Origin: JAXJYR01 sp964593515
GTDB lineage: Bacteria; Bacillota_I; Bacilli_A; Erysipelotrichales; Erysipelotrichaceae
DNA length: 12,714 bases
NCBI GenBank assembly: GCA_964593515.1
Contig: CAZQJH010000036.1
Location: 1-12,714, forward strand
Direction: 5' to 3'
In this document: positions 6,757 through 12,714 of the stretch, one piece after another
How positions within the stretch are numbered: position 1 is the first letter of the stretch
How the letters are laid out: the number at the start of each line of letters is the position of its first letter
Notes under the pieces: generated by a model
The model's input: only the letters and a program-made list of their open reading frames with translations
Told to the model about the DNA's origin: nothing
Database searches by the model: none
Translations under genes and position numbers: made by a program

Positions 6757-7266
6757 TTACTCTTCTAATTTAAATTCTTTTAATTTTGCTAGACGTGGAT
6801 CAATCTCTTTTTCTTTTGGTGGATTGTAATCCGACTCTCTAACAACTTCCCATCCATTCCCCTTAGGATATTCTTTAATGTCCTCTTTAACAATCTTTAA
6901 AGGAACTTCCATTAATATCATTTGGAAAACAATTGGTAACAATTCGATGACATCTCCCTTCGCTTCGTGAACATCATCATCGTGCACTTTTTCAAATGCA
7001 AAGACTTCTTCAGATTGCGAATGGAATTCGTACTCGACATCTTCAAGTGTAATAGAACATGGCAAAATCATGACACCTTCTACTGTAATATTACAGAAGA
7101 CACGATCACAAGATGTATCCAAGTACATACTTCCATATACTGAAACATCGTGTAAACTTTTGATTTGATTCGTTTTCGCAAAAGCATTTTCATCAAATGT
7201 AATTTCTTCATCAAAAGAAATAACATGATTTTTGGCTTTCAAAAATTCTACTCTTGACCATTTCAA
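6757..7266 (-). CDS. yceD: YceD/DUF177 family protein (YlbN), starts with TTG
   Basis: 169-residue soluble protein of the DUF177 (YceD) family, which is nearly always encoded just upstream of rpmF and has been linked to 23S rRNA/ribosome biogenesis. Family marks are the N-terminal MKWSRVEFLKAK, a beta-rich middle with CDRVFCNITVEG and LPCSITLEDVEYEF, the MEVPLKI segment (119-125), and the C-terminal DPRLAKLKEF (156-165). The start is TTG at 7266. It gives the conserved MKWS N-terminus and has GAGGTGAT about 6-7 bases upstream, while the nearby ATG at 7261 is in another frame. A strong promoter lies 31 bases upstream. It is divergent from tmcAL, as ylbN is from ylbM in Bacillus. The exact molecular role is not visible from sequence. 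Confidence 0.9.
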   Translation of the reverse strand: MKWSRVEFLKAKNHVISFDEEITFDENAFAKTNQIKSLHDVSVYGSMYLDTSCDRVFCNITVEGVMILPCSITLEDVEYEFHSQSEEVFAFEKVHDDDVHEAKGDVIELLPIVFQMILMEVPLKIVKEDIKEYPKGNGWEVVRESDYNPPKEKEIDPRLAKLKEFKLEE

Positions 7267-7296
7267 AAGAAATCACCTCGTTGTCTAACCTAGTCT

Positions 7297-7325
7297 ATTA
7301 TAGAGAAAACAATTGTATAAGTCAA
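7297..7325 (-). promoter_or_regulatory. strong sigma-A-type promoter of yceD-rpmF
   Basis: On the minus strand TTGACT (7320-7325), 17 bases, then a consensus TATAAT (7297-7302). The expected start is near 7290, leaving a leader of about 24 bases before the TTG start. This is the closest match to consensus in the window, as expected for a ribosomal protein transcript. Confidence 0.9.
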
Positions 7326-7414
7326 CTCTTTTCTCCTACTTGCTTTAATATTAAACCATAAATTCATTAAAAAATAAAGCATTTTTTAAAAATATTTCAC
7401 ATTTTTTTCATTTT

Positions 7415-7445
7415 GCTAGTTTTTTAAATAAATACTAGCTATAAT
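7415..7445 (+). promoter_or_regulatory. probable tmcAL promoter region with inverted repeat
   Basis: A consensus -10 TATAAT lies at 7440-7445, 23 bases before the tmcAL ATG. No good -35 is found at 16-18 bases; TTGCTA (7413-7418) is too far at 21. A GCTAGT / ACTAGC inverted repeat (7415-7420 and 7434-7439, 13-base spacer) ends directly against the -10, in the position of an operator, but its arms are short and may be chance. The rest of 7326-7414 is AT-rich with nothing I can name. Confidence 0.5.
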
Positions 7446-7468
7446 AATGACAGATTGGAGTTGATTAC

Positions 7469-8560
7469 ATGGATGCTTGTGGAATAATTGTTGAATATAA
7501 CCCTTTTCATAATGGTCACTTATATCATTTAAAACAAGCTAAACAAATTAGTAATTGTGATTGTTTAATTGCTATCATGAGCCCAAACTTTGTCCAACGT
7601 GGTGAACCAGCTATCATTGATAAATGGACTCGTGCTCAACATGCTATTAAACAAGGAGTTGATTTAGTAATTGAATTACCTGTTGCATATGCAACTCAAA
7701 GTGGTGATACTTTTGCTAAAGGAGCGGTTAACCTTTTAAAACTATTACAAGTTAAAAGCATGGTTTTTGGTAGTGAATGTAATGATCTTGACTTATTAAA
7801 ACAATATCTTAATCATGAATATACCATTGATAAACATAGTTCTTATAGCAAAAACTTTGCTAGTAATAGTAATTTAAAAAGCAATGATATTTTAGGTATT
7901 GCTTATTTAAAAGCATTAGAAAATAGTAATATTAAACCATATACCATTAAACGCACTAATACATATCATGATTTAAAGCTAAATCATGATATAGCTAGCG
8001 CTAGTGCGATACGTTTAGCTTCTTTAAATAAGCAAGATATCAGTAAACATACAAGTATGGCTAATGAATTAGTAAATCCGATTAGTTGGGATTTATATTA
8101 TCCTTTATTACAATATATTTTATTAACGACACCTTGCGAAATCTTAGCTAAAAGACATTTAGTAAAAGAAGGTATCCAACATTTATTTAAGAAAAATGCA
8201 GCTAAATATGATAACTATCAAGCTTTTTTAAATGCTTGTGTTAGTAAAAGATATACCCGAGCTAGTATTCAAAGAATGTTAGTTCATATCTTATTACAAA
8301 ATAATCAAGAAACGATAACAAACTTACCTCACCTAGATTACATTCGTCCACTAGCTTTCAATGATAAAGGACGTCAATATTTAAAACAAATCAAAAATAG
8401 TGTAAATGTATGTGCTAAATTCAACCAAATTCCCCCTTTATATCGTGAATTAGAGTTAAAAGCAACTCAAGTATATTCTTACGCATTAGAAGATAAAAAA
8501 CGCTTAGAATTCATTAAAAAGGAGTATGATAGTCCATGTTATATTTCATCATTATCCTAA
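7469..8560 (+). CDS. tmcAL: tRNA(Met) cytidine acetate ligase TmcAL (YlbM)
   Basis: Cytoplasmic enzyme of the nucleotidyltransferase-like family. In Bacillus, TmcAL uses acetate and ATP to make N4-acetylcytidine at the wobble position of elongator tRNA-Met. The nucleotide-binding start IIVEYNPFHNGH carries the HxGH-type motif HNGH at 14-17. FVQRGEPAIIDKWTRA follows at 41-56 and VDLVIELP at 64-71. The later ASASAIR segment (about 176-182) matches the S-A-x-x-IR ATP-contact region. One oddity is MSPNF at 37-41, where I expect MSGxF. The length of 363 is shorter than Bacillus TmcAL, but the C-terminal EYDSP resembles the family's usual end. The ATG at 7469 has TTGGAG with an eight-base spacer. 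Divergent placement from yceD-rpmF repeats the Bacillus ylbM/ylbN order and supports the call. It overlaps the next gene by 25 bases. Confidence 0.93.
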   Translation: MDACGIIVEYNPFHNGHLYHLKQAKQISNCDCLIAIMSPNFVQRGEPAIIDKWTRAQHAIKQGVDLVIELPVAYATQSGDTFAKGAVNLLKLLQVKSMVFGSECNDLDLLKQYLNHEYTIDKHSSYSKNFASNSNLKSNDILGIAYLKALENSNIKPYTIKRTNTYHDLKLNHDIASASAIRLASLNKQDISKHTSMANELVNPISWDLYYPLLQYILLTTPCEILAKRHLVKEGIQHLFKKNAAKYDNYQAFLNACVSKRYTRASIQRMLVHILLQNNQETITNLPHLDYIRPLAFNDKGRQYLKQIKNSVNVCAKFNQIPPLYRELELKATQVYSYALEDKKRLEFIKKEYDSPCYISSLS

Positions 8561-9090
8561 TTATTATTTATTTAAGTTTTTATCTTTTCTTTCCTTTTCC
8601 ACCAAGAATTAAAAAGGTAAATTATGATGCTATTATTGTCTTAGGCTATCCAACCAATCAAGATGGAACCATATCTAAAACCTTACAATTACGTTGTGAA
8701 CAAGCCCTACATTTAGCTAATGAATTGCATATTAATAATATTATTGTTAGCGGAAATAGTGTCCATAACCAATATAGTGAAGCTAAATGTATGCATGATT
8801 ATCTAAAACAATATTTACCTCATACCAATATCATAATGGAAACAAAAGCTTTAAATACTTATGATAATATCCGTTATAGTTATGATCTTTGTTTAAAAAA
8901 TAAATATCAACAAGTAATTGTTGTTACTAGTCATTATCATTTACGTCGAGCTAATTATATGGTTAAAAAATTCTTTAAACATTATGCTTTAGCTTCTCAT
9001 CCTAAAAGTAAAAACATTATTAAATCCCTCCAAGAATATCCTCATTATCTTAATACCTTAAAGTATGAATTTATTAAAAATAGCAATTAA
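8536..9090 (+). CDS. membrane-anchored YdcF/SanA-like DUF218 protein
   Basis: 184-residue protein with one N-terminal membrane anchor (about 2-20, Ile/Leu/Phe-rich, then PFPPRIKK) and a DUF218 domain (YdcF/SanA/ElyC group). Conserved elements seen: DAIIVLGYP (31-39), the Arg at 53 in LQLRCEQAL, IIVSGN (69-74), the Glu at 82 in SEAKCMHDYL, ALNTYDNI (105-112) and VVTSHYHLRRA (129-139). Family members are tied to envelope functions, and a Rossmann-like fold has been described; no reaction is established, so I give none. The start ATG 8536 lies inside the end of tmcAL (25-base overlap, different frame), with AAGGAG at 8519-8524, 11 bases upstream. The N-terminal anchor would place the domain outside the membrane or at its face; orientation is inferred. 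Confidence 0.85.
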   Translation: MLYFIIILIIIYLSFYLFFPFPPRIKKVNYDAIIVLGYPTNQDGTISKTLQLRCEQALHLANELHINNIIVSGNSVHNQYSEAKCMHDYLKQYLPHTNIIMETKALNTYDNIRYSYDLCLKNKYQQVIVVTSHYHLRRANYMVKKFFKHYALASHPKSKNIIKSLQEYPHYLNTLKYEFIKNSN

Positions 9091-9114
9091 GCCAACTAGC
9101 TTAATTGCTATTTT
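9077..9114. terminator. bidirectional terminator between DUF218 gene and copA
   Basis: Perfect 16-bp inverted repeat (AAAATAGCAATTAAGC at 9077-9092, mirrored at 9099-9114) with loop CAACTA. The left arm contains the last codons and stop of the DUF218 gene, and the right arm ends one base before the copA/copZ stop at 9116. T-runs follow in both directions (TTTTCTTATT on plus, TTTTTAATAAA on minus), so it ends both converging transcripts. Confidence 0.9.
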
Positions 9115-9115
9115 C

Positions 9116-9325
9116 TTATTCTATACCTTTAACTTCAAAATCTTTAGCTTCAATACTTGTTTTTAAAACTTCATGATCAATTTCATGTTCACAAGTAATA
9201 CGTGCTAATTTTTCTTGATGTGAAACATATACATCATTAACCCCATCAATTGCTAATAAAGCTTTTTTAACTGTTGCTTCACAATGTGGACACATCATTC
9301 CTTCAATATGAATTGTTTTTTCCAT
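9116..9325 (-). CDS. copZ: CopZ-type copper chaperone, internal in-frame gene at copA 3' end
   Basis: The last 69 residues of the copA frame form a complete heavy-metal-associated domain with the Cu(I) site GMMCPHC (M10, C12 and C15 of the 69-residue form) and the usual KKALLAIDGVNDVYVS continuation. B. subtilis CopZ is also 69 residues. On the minus strand ATG 9325 has AAAGGAG at 9335-9341 with a nine-base spacer, as strong an SD as any in the window and hard to explain inside a coding sequence unless used. It would act as a soluble carrier that delivers Cu(I) to CopA. I infer that it is made as a separate protein by internal initiation in addition to, or instead of, the fused form. The alternative is that the SD is a relic of formerly separate genes. 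Confidence 0.7.
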   Translation of the reverse strand: MEKTIHIEGMMCPHCEATVKKALLAIDGVNDVYVSHQEKLARITCEHEIDHEVLKTSIEAKDFEVKGIE

Positions 9326-11587
9326 TATTTTATGCTCCTTTCTTTTTTTCTTTGTTCTTTTTTTATCATAATGCTTTGAATCAAGTTTAACTTTATTCAA
9401 ACGTAAAGCATTACTAACTACAGTAACACTTGATAAAGACATAGCCGCAGCTGCTAACATTGGATCAACTCCATGAATATTTATAAAACTAAAAACTCCG
9501 GCTGCTAAAGGAATCATTAATAAGTTATAAAAGAAAGCCCAAAATAAGTTTTGTTTAATAATTCGCATACTAGCTCTTGATAAACGTATCGCTCTAACAA
9601 CATCCATTAAACTATTATTAATTAAAACAACATCTGCAGCTTCAATTGCAACATCACTTCCACGATTAATTGCTACACCAACATCAGCTCTAGTTAAAGC
9701 AATAGAATCATTCATTCCATCTCCTACCATCATAACTGAACCATCATTTTGGTACTTTCTAACTACTTCATCTTTTTGTTGTGGTAATACTTCTGCGATA
9801 ACTTCATCAATACCAACTTCATTCGCAATTACTTTAGCACTATCTAAACGATCTCCACTTAACATTACAACTTTTAAACCCATTTGTTTTAAATAACTAA
9901 TCGCTTGTTTACTATCGGTTTTAATAACATCAGCTAACACAATTAAACCTAAACATTTAGTTTCATCACTTACTATCACACAAGTCATACCTTGTTTAGC
10001 ATATCCATCAATTAGATTCAAATAGTAATCACTAATTGCAACATGTTCTTTAATAAAACGTTGATTACCTACATAATAAGTTTTAGCTAAATATTTACCT
10101 TGAATTCCTAAACCACCAAATGATTTAAATTCCTCAACTTGTTTCATAGTTAAGTTTCTAACTTTACCCTCTTCAACAATTGCTTTAGCTAAAGGATGAT
10201 CACTATAAGCTTCTAAAGCAGCAACTAAGGCTAATAATTCATTTTCATCAATATCACTAATAATCTTTTTAACTTTACTTTTACCACTAGTTATAGTTCC
10301 GGTTTTATCTAATAAAACAACATCAATACTACTGCATGCTTCTAAACTAGTCGCTTGTTTAAATAATAAGGCATGTTTAGCCCCAACCCCACTTGCAACC
10401 ATTACCGCAACTGGTGTTGCTAAACCTAAAGCACAAGGACAAGAAATAACTAAAACCGCAATTCCTTTTGCTAAAGCATCTTCCAAAGAAGCATTTAAAG
10501 CTAACCAAACAACAAAAGTAATCAATGCTAATGATAAAACAACCGGTACAAAGATAGCTGCCACTTTATCAGCTAATTTACTTATTTCAGCTTTACTATT
10601 AGCTGCTTCATCAACTAATTTAATAATTTGCGATAAAGTTGATTCTTCTTGTTTCTTATTTACTTGATATTTTAAATAACCAGATAAATTCATCGTACCA
10701 CTAATTACTTTATCGCCTACTTTTTTATCAATAGGAATACTTTCTCCAGTGATATTAGCTTCATCAACTACACTTTCACCTTCAATTACAATTCCATCTA
10801 AAACAATTGATTCATTGCTCTTTAATAAAACAATATCACCTACTTCAACTAAACTAGGATCTAATAATTGTTCTTTATTATCTTTTAAAATACGTACTTC
10901 ATTAATTTGTAAAGCCATTAATGATTTTAAAGCACTAGTTGTTTTTCCTTTAGCATAAGCTTCTAACATTTTACCTAAAGTAATTAATGTTACAATCATT
11001 GCACTAGTTTCAAAATATAAATGATGTAAGTCAAAAACAAGATGACTTAAATCATTTATCCCATAAGCATAACCCATTCTAAATAATATATATAATGAAT
11101 AAACATATGCTATCCCACTTCCTAAAGCTACTAAAGAATCCATATTAGGATGTAACTTAATTAAATTATTAAAACCATTCACAAAAAACTTACGATTTAA
11201 ATATAAAATAATCGTTGTAATTAATAATTCTAAGATTCCTAAATTCATTGGTTGTTTAAAAAAAGTAATAAAAGTTAAATCGTTCATTACCACTCCCATA
11301 GTAATATACATTAAAACAATTAATAAAGTTAATGAACAAATTAAACGTTTACGTAATATAACAAATTCACTTACTTCTTCAATTTCTTCATTAGCAATTA
11401 CTAATTCATAACCAGCTTCCTTAATACATTTAGCTAATTCATTTTCTTGATAATCTCCTTCAACTTGCATACTATTTGTTAGTAAATTAACACTAGCTTT
11501 ATTAATACCTTTACAACTTAAGGCTGCTTGTTCTACGCGTGAACTACAAGCTGCACAACTCATTCCTTTAACATCATATTTTTTCAT
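9116..11587 (-). CDS. copA: copper-exporting P1B-type ATPase CopA, fused in frame to CopZ-like domain
   Basis: Membrane Cu(I) exporter driven by ATP. In order: N-terminal HMA domain with GMSCAAC (8-14), paired membrane helices from about 80 to 210, actuator TGES (280-283), the membrane Cu site CPC (383-385), phosphorylation DKTGT (427-431, Asp427), SDHP (462-465), the hinge GDGMND (622-627), and final helices with FFYNLLMIPLAAG and MSLSS (716-720). A normal CopA would end near NALRLNKVKL (726-735). Here a Lys/Arg-rich linker (735-754) leads in frame to a second HMA domain with GMMCPHC (763-769), total 823 residues. The start ATG 11587 has AGGTGAT inside the csoR end, 8 bases after the csoR stop. 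Two A7 runs in the linker (9358-9364, 9343-9349) make the fused frame sensitive to a one-base slip. Confidence 0.95.
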   Translation of the reverse strand: MKKYDVKGMSCAACSSRVEQAALSCKGINKASVNLLTNSMQVEGDYQENELAKCIKEAGYELVIANEEIEEVSEFVILRKRLICSLTLLIVLMYITMGVVMNDLTFITFFKQPMNLGILELLITTIILYLNRKFFVNGFNNLIKLHPNMDSLVALGSGIAYVYSLYILFRMGYAYGINDLSHLVFDLHHLYFETSAMIVTLITLGKMLEAYAKGKTTSALKSLMALQINEVRILKDNKEQLLDPSLVEVGDIVLLKSNESIVLDGIVIEGESVVDEANITGESIPIDKKVGDKVISGTMNLSGYLKYQVNKKQEESTLSQIIKLVDEAANSKAEISKLADKVAAIFVPVVLSLALITFVVWLALNASLEDALAKGIAVLVISCPCALGLATPVAVMVASGVGAKHALLFKQATSLEACSSIDVVLLDKTGTITSGKSKVKKIISDIDENELLALVAALEAYSDHPLAKAIVEEGKVRNLTMKQVEEFKSFGGLGIQGKYLAKTYYVGNQRFIKEHVAISDYYLNLIDGYAKQGMTCVIVSDETKCLGLIVLADVIKTDSKQAISYLKQMGLKVVMLSGDRLDSAKVIANEVGIDEVIAEVLPQQKDEVVRKYQNDGSVMMVGDGMNDSIALTRADVGVAINRGSDVAIEAADVVLINNSLMDVVRAIRLSRASMRIIKQNLFWAFFYNLLMIPLAAGVFSFINIHGVDPMLAAAAMSLSSVTVVSNALRLNKVKLDSKHYDKKRTKKKRKEHKIMEKTIHIEGMMCPHCEATVKKALLAIDGVNDVYVSHQEKLARITCEHEIDHEVLKTSIEAKDFEVKGIE

Positions 11588-11595
11588 TAAATCAC

Positions 11596-11886
11596 CTACT
11601 TCATTAGTTTACGCATAATTGCTAAACTTTCTTCCCAACTTTCTTCATTTCCTTGTTGTAAATCATGTTTAACACAGGTTTGTAAATGTTGATTCAACAA
11701 TTCCACATTAAATCCTTTTAATGCTGAAGCAATAGCTGATGATTGATTTAAGATATCAGCACAATAAATATCATCTTCAACCATTTTCTTAATTCCTTTA
11801 ATTTGACCTTCTAATCGATTTAAACGATTAATCAAAACTTTCTTTTCTTCTTCACTTCGTTTTTTATTTCGACATGCACATTTCAT
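11596..11886 (-). CDS. csoR: CsoR-family copper-sensing repressor
   Basis: 96-residue all-helical DNA-binding repressor, released from DNA when it binds Cu(I). The Cu(I) ligands of the family, Cys-His-Cys, are at C42, H67 and C71, with spacings (25 and 4) equal to those of M. tuberculosis CsoR. LINRLNRLEGQIKGIKKMV (18-36) is the hallmark first helix. Extra N-terminal cysteines (C3, C5) are present. I start at ATG 11886, which gives MKCACRNKKRSEEEKK. It has TTGGTGAT just upstream and lies about 10 bases after the predicted transcription start. A longer reading from 11988 would run through the promoter, the operator and the end of the neighbouring gene. It forms an operon with copA (8-base gap) and its own promoter carries the operator, so it is predicted to be autoregulated. 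Confidence 0.94.
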   Translation of the reverse strand: MKCACRNKKRSEEEKKVLINRLNRLEGQIKGIKKMVEDDIYCADILNQSSAIASALKGFNVELLNQHLQTCVKHDLQQGNEESWEESLAIMRKLMK

Positions 11887-11902
11887 TTTTATCACCAATA
11901 TC

Positions 11903-11931
11903 ATTATATACCCCCACAGGGTATATGTAAA
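11903..11931 (-). promoter_or_regulatory. promoter of csoR-copA
   Basis: On the minus strand TTTACA (11926-11931), 17 bases, then consensus TATAAT (11903-11908). The expected start is near 11896, leaving a leader of only about 10 bases that begins almost at the SD. The operator occupies the whole spacer and touches both boxes, so repressor binding should block polymerase directly. Confidence 0.9.
11906..11926. promoter_or_regulatory. CsoR operator
   Basis: Perfect inverted repeat ATATACCC-N5-GGGTATAT, centred in the csoR promoter spacer. It matches the TACCC...GGGTA type of site known for copper-responsive CsoR in Bacillus copZA control. Position between -35 and -10, next to a csoR gene, makes the assignment strong; no second copy of the site was noticed elsewhere in the window. 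Confidence 0.9.
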
Positions 11932-11935
11932 GGGT

Positions 11936-11964
11936 AAAAAATAAGAGTGATAATCACTCTTATT
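11936..11964 (-). terminator. terminator after the YgjP-type peptidase gene
   Basis: Perfect 12-bp inverted repeat (AATAAGAGTGAT and its mirror, centre at 11952) that includes the stop codon of the upstream gene. In the minus direction it runs into a T6 tract (11941-11936). It ends five bases before the csoR -35 box, separating the two minus-strand units. Confidence 0.85.
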
Positions 11965-12667
11965 GACCACATTTAGCTCTAAAATCATCTAACATTTGCA
12001 AACGACGTTTATAATCTGGCATTAATAATTCAACCATATCATAAAAAGCCTTAGAATGATTAGGATGAATGAAATGAACAAATTCATGTAAGACTACATA
12101 TTCACAGAAATCAATCGGACAATGAATTAAATCACGATTTAAGACAATTTCATTCTTACTAGGTGAGCAACTTCCCCATTTCCCTTTTAATACTTTAATG
12201 GTTAAAGCTGGAAAACCTTCATAATAATCTTTCATTTTCATACTAACCACTTGCATTACATCTTTAAAAATCTCTAATGCTAATTGATCTAAATACTTTT
12301 GAATTTTACTATCAAAAGTATTTACATCGGTTAATGTTATATAGAAATAATTTTTGGTATAGCGAAAGGTATCTTGTTTACCTTGAGTTAATTTAATCGT
12401 TAATTTACGTCCAAATAACATTAAATGTTCTTTAGACAAATAACTAATCTTTTTCACATCATTTACTTGCTTTTGCTTTTTAATAATCCAATCATACTTA
12501 CTTTCCACAAAAGCTTCTATTTCTTCTTTAGATACTAATGTATTTGAACTTACGACAACTTCTCCATTACTTTTAATTCGTAAATTAATATTTTTAACTT
12601 TTTTTCGTTCCCAGATATAATCTAATGAATGAAGTTTTAGCGAAGTTTTAAATATTTCCCCCTGCAT
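11960..12667 (-). CDS. YgjP/DUF45-type zinc metallopeptidase
   Basis: 235-residue protein of the YgjP-like (DUF45, M48-related) metallopeptidase family. The zinc site is HEFVH (HExxH, 194-198), followed by HPNHSKAF with H204 as part of the conserved NHSxxF motif. WGSCS (164-168), the other family hallmark, precedes it. The N-terminal half has the usual ERKKVKNINLRIKSNGEVVVS strand pattern. No signal peptide or membrane helix is seen, so it is probably cytoplasmic. The substrate is unknown; some relatives accompany type I restriction systems, but no such genes are here. I start at ATG 12667 because GGAGG lies nine bases upstream. The ATG at 12688 would add seven residues, overlaps that SD and has none of its own. 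It ends in a terminator before the copper operon. Confidence 0.9.
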   Translation of the reverse strand: MQGEIFKTSLKLHSLDYIWERKKVKNINLRIKSNGEVVVSSNTLVSKEEIEAFVESKYDWIIKKQKQVNDVKKISYLSKEHLMLFGRKLTIKLTQGKQDTFRYTKNYFYITLTDVNTFDSKIQKYLDQLALEIFKDVMQVVSMKMKDYYEGFPALTIKVLKGKWGSCSPSKNEIVLNRDLIHCPIDFCEYVVLHEFVHFIHPNHSKAFYDMVELLMPDYKRRLQMLDDFRAKCGQ

Positions 12668-12696
12668 AAAATATTGCCTCCATTTCAAGCTAAAGT

Positions 12697-12705
12697 ATTA
12701 TCTCA
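12697..12705 (-). promoter_or_regulatory. possible extended -10 for the peptidase gene
   Basis: On the minus strand TGA-GATAAT (extended -10) lies about 30 bases before the ATG at 12667. The matching -35 would fall beyond the window edge, so this is only half a promoter and stays tentative. Confidence 0.4.
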
Positions 12706-12714
12706 CATAATAAT

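Noticed and set aside
7326..7414. AT-rich stretch in the yceD-tmcAL gap considered as a riboswitch, attenuator or small RNA gene
   Set aside because: It lies upstream of both divergent promoters, contains no stable long stem or U-tract terminator, and no short gene with an SD is evident.
10749..10958. Plus-strand open frame opposite the copA actuator domain
   Set aside because: Short, antisense to conserved ATPase sequence, Ser/Thr/Ile-rich as expected from the reverse of AT-rich codons.
11887..11988. N-terminal extension of CsoR by 34 residues
   Set aside because: It would be encoded by the operator, the promoter, a terminator and the end of the neighbouring peptidase gene. The SD-supported ATG at 11886 gives the normal family start.

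Overview
The window reads as ordinary chromosome from a low-GC, Gram-positive-type bacterium of the Bacillota (Firmicutes). AT-rich codons dominate, Shine-Dalgarno (SD) sites are strong (AGGAGG, AAGGAG, GGTGAT), promoters are of the sigma-A type, and hairpins with U-tracts terminate transcription. Gene order around nusA/infB and around yceD-rpmF/tmcAL is Bacillus-like. TGA is used as a stop (first chrA gene, ylxR), so this is not a mycoplasma that reads TGA as Trp. A relative of the Erysipelotrichia/Coprobacillaceae would fit, but that is an impression from protein style and not a demonstrated placement. I see no insertion sequence, phage gene, CRISPR array, tRNA or rRNA, and no gene-free stretch over about 200 bases.

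Layout. (1) 24-1102, plus strand: a coupled pair of half-size ChrA-family transporters, ending at a shared terminator near 1111-1157. (2) 1153-5977, minus strand: the translation/transcription operon rimP-nusA-ylxR-ylxQ-infB-rbfA, with a clear promoter at 6045-6073 and a stable hairpin in its leader. (3) 6090-7266, minus strand: yceD (DUF177), then rpmF (ribosomal protein L32), a terminator, and a GNAT acetyltransferase whose SD directly abuts that terminator. (4) 7469-9090, plus strand: tmcAL (tRNA-Met cytidine acetate ligase), divergent from yceD as in Bacillus, overlapping a membrane-anchored YdcF/DUF218 protein. (5) 9116-11886, minus strand: a copper operon, csoR then copA, whose promoter carries a perfect CsoR-type operator. 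The copA frame runs on into a full CopZ-like copper chaperone that also has its own SD and start. (6) 11960-12667, minus strand: a YgjP/DUF45-type zinc peptidase gene, ending in a terminator just before the csoR promoter.

How the genes work together. RimP, RbfA, IF2, L32, YceD, YlxQ and TmcAL all serve ribosome assembly, initiation or tRNA modification. NusA couples this to transcription, and YlxR belongs to the same conserved operon. The copper block is a self-contained response: CsoR represses at low copper, CopA exports Cu(I), and the CopZ domain hands copper over.

I did not find an unknown multi-gene system. The most interesting point is the copA/copZ junction (about 9325-9364). Only the fused frame is open across two A7 tracts, the other two frames stop just before or overlapping the copZ start, and a strong internal SD predicts that free CopZ is also made. 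Secondary points are a CxC (not CxxC) half of the L32 zinc ribbon, a roughly 150-residue acidic tail on NusA, the terminator-SD fusion before the GNAT gene, and the rimP leader hairpin.
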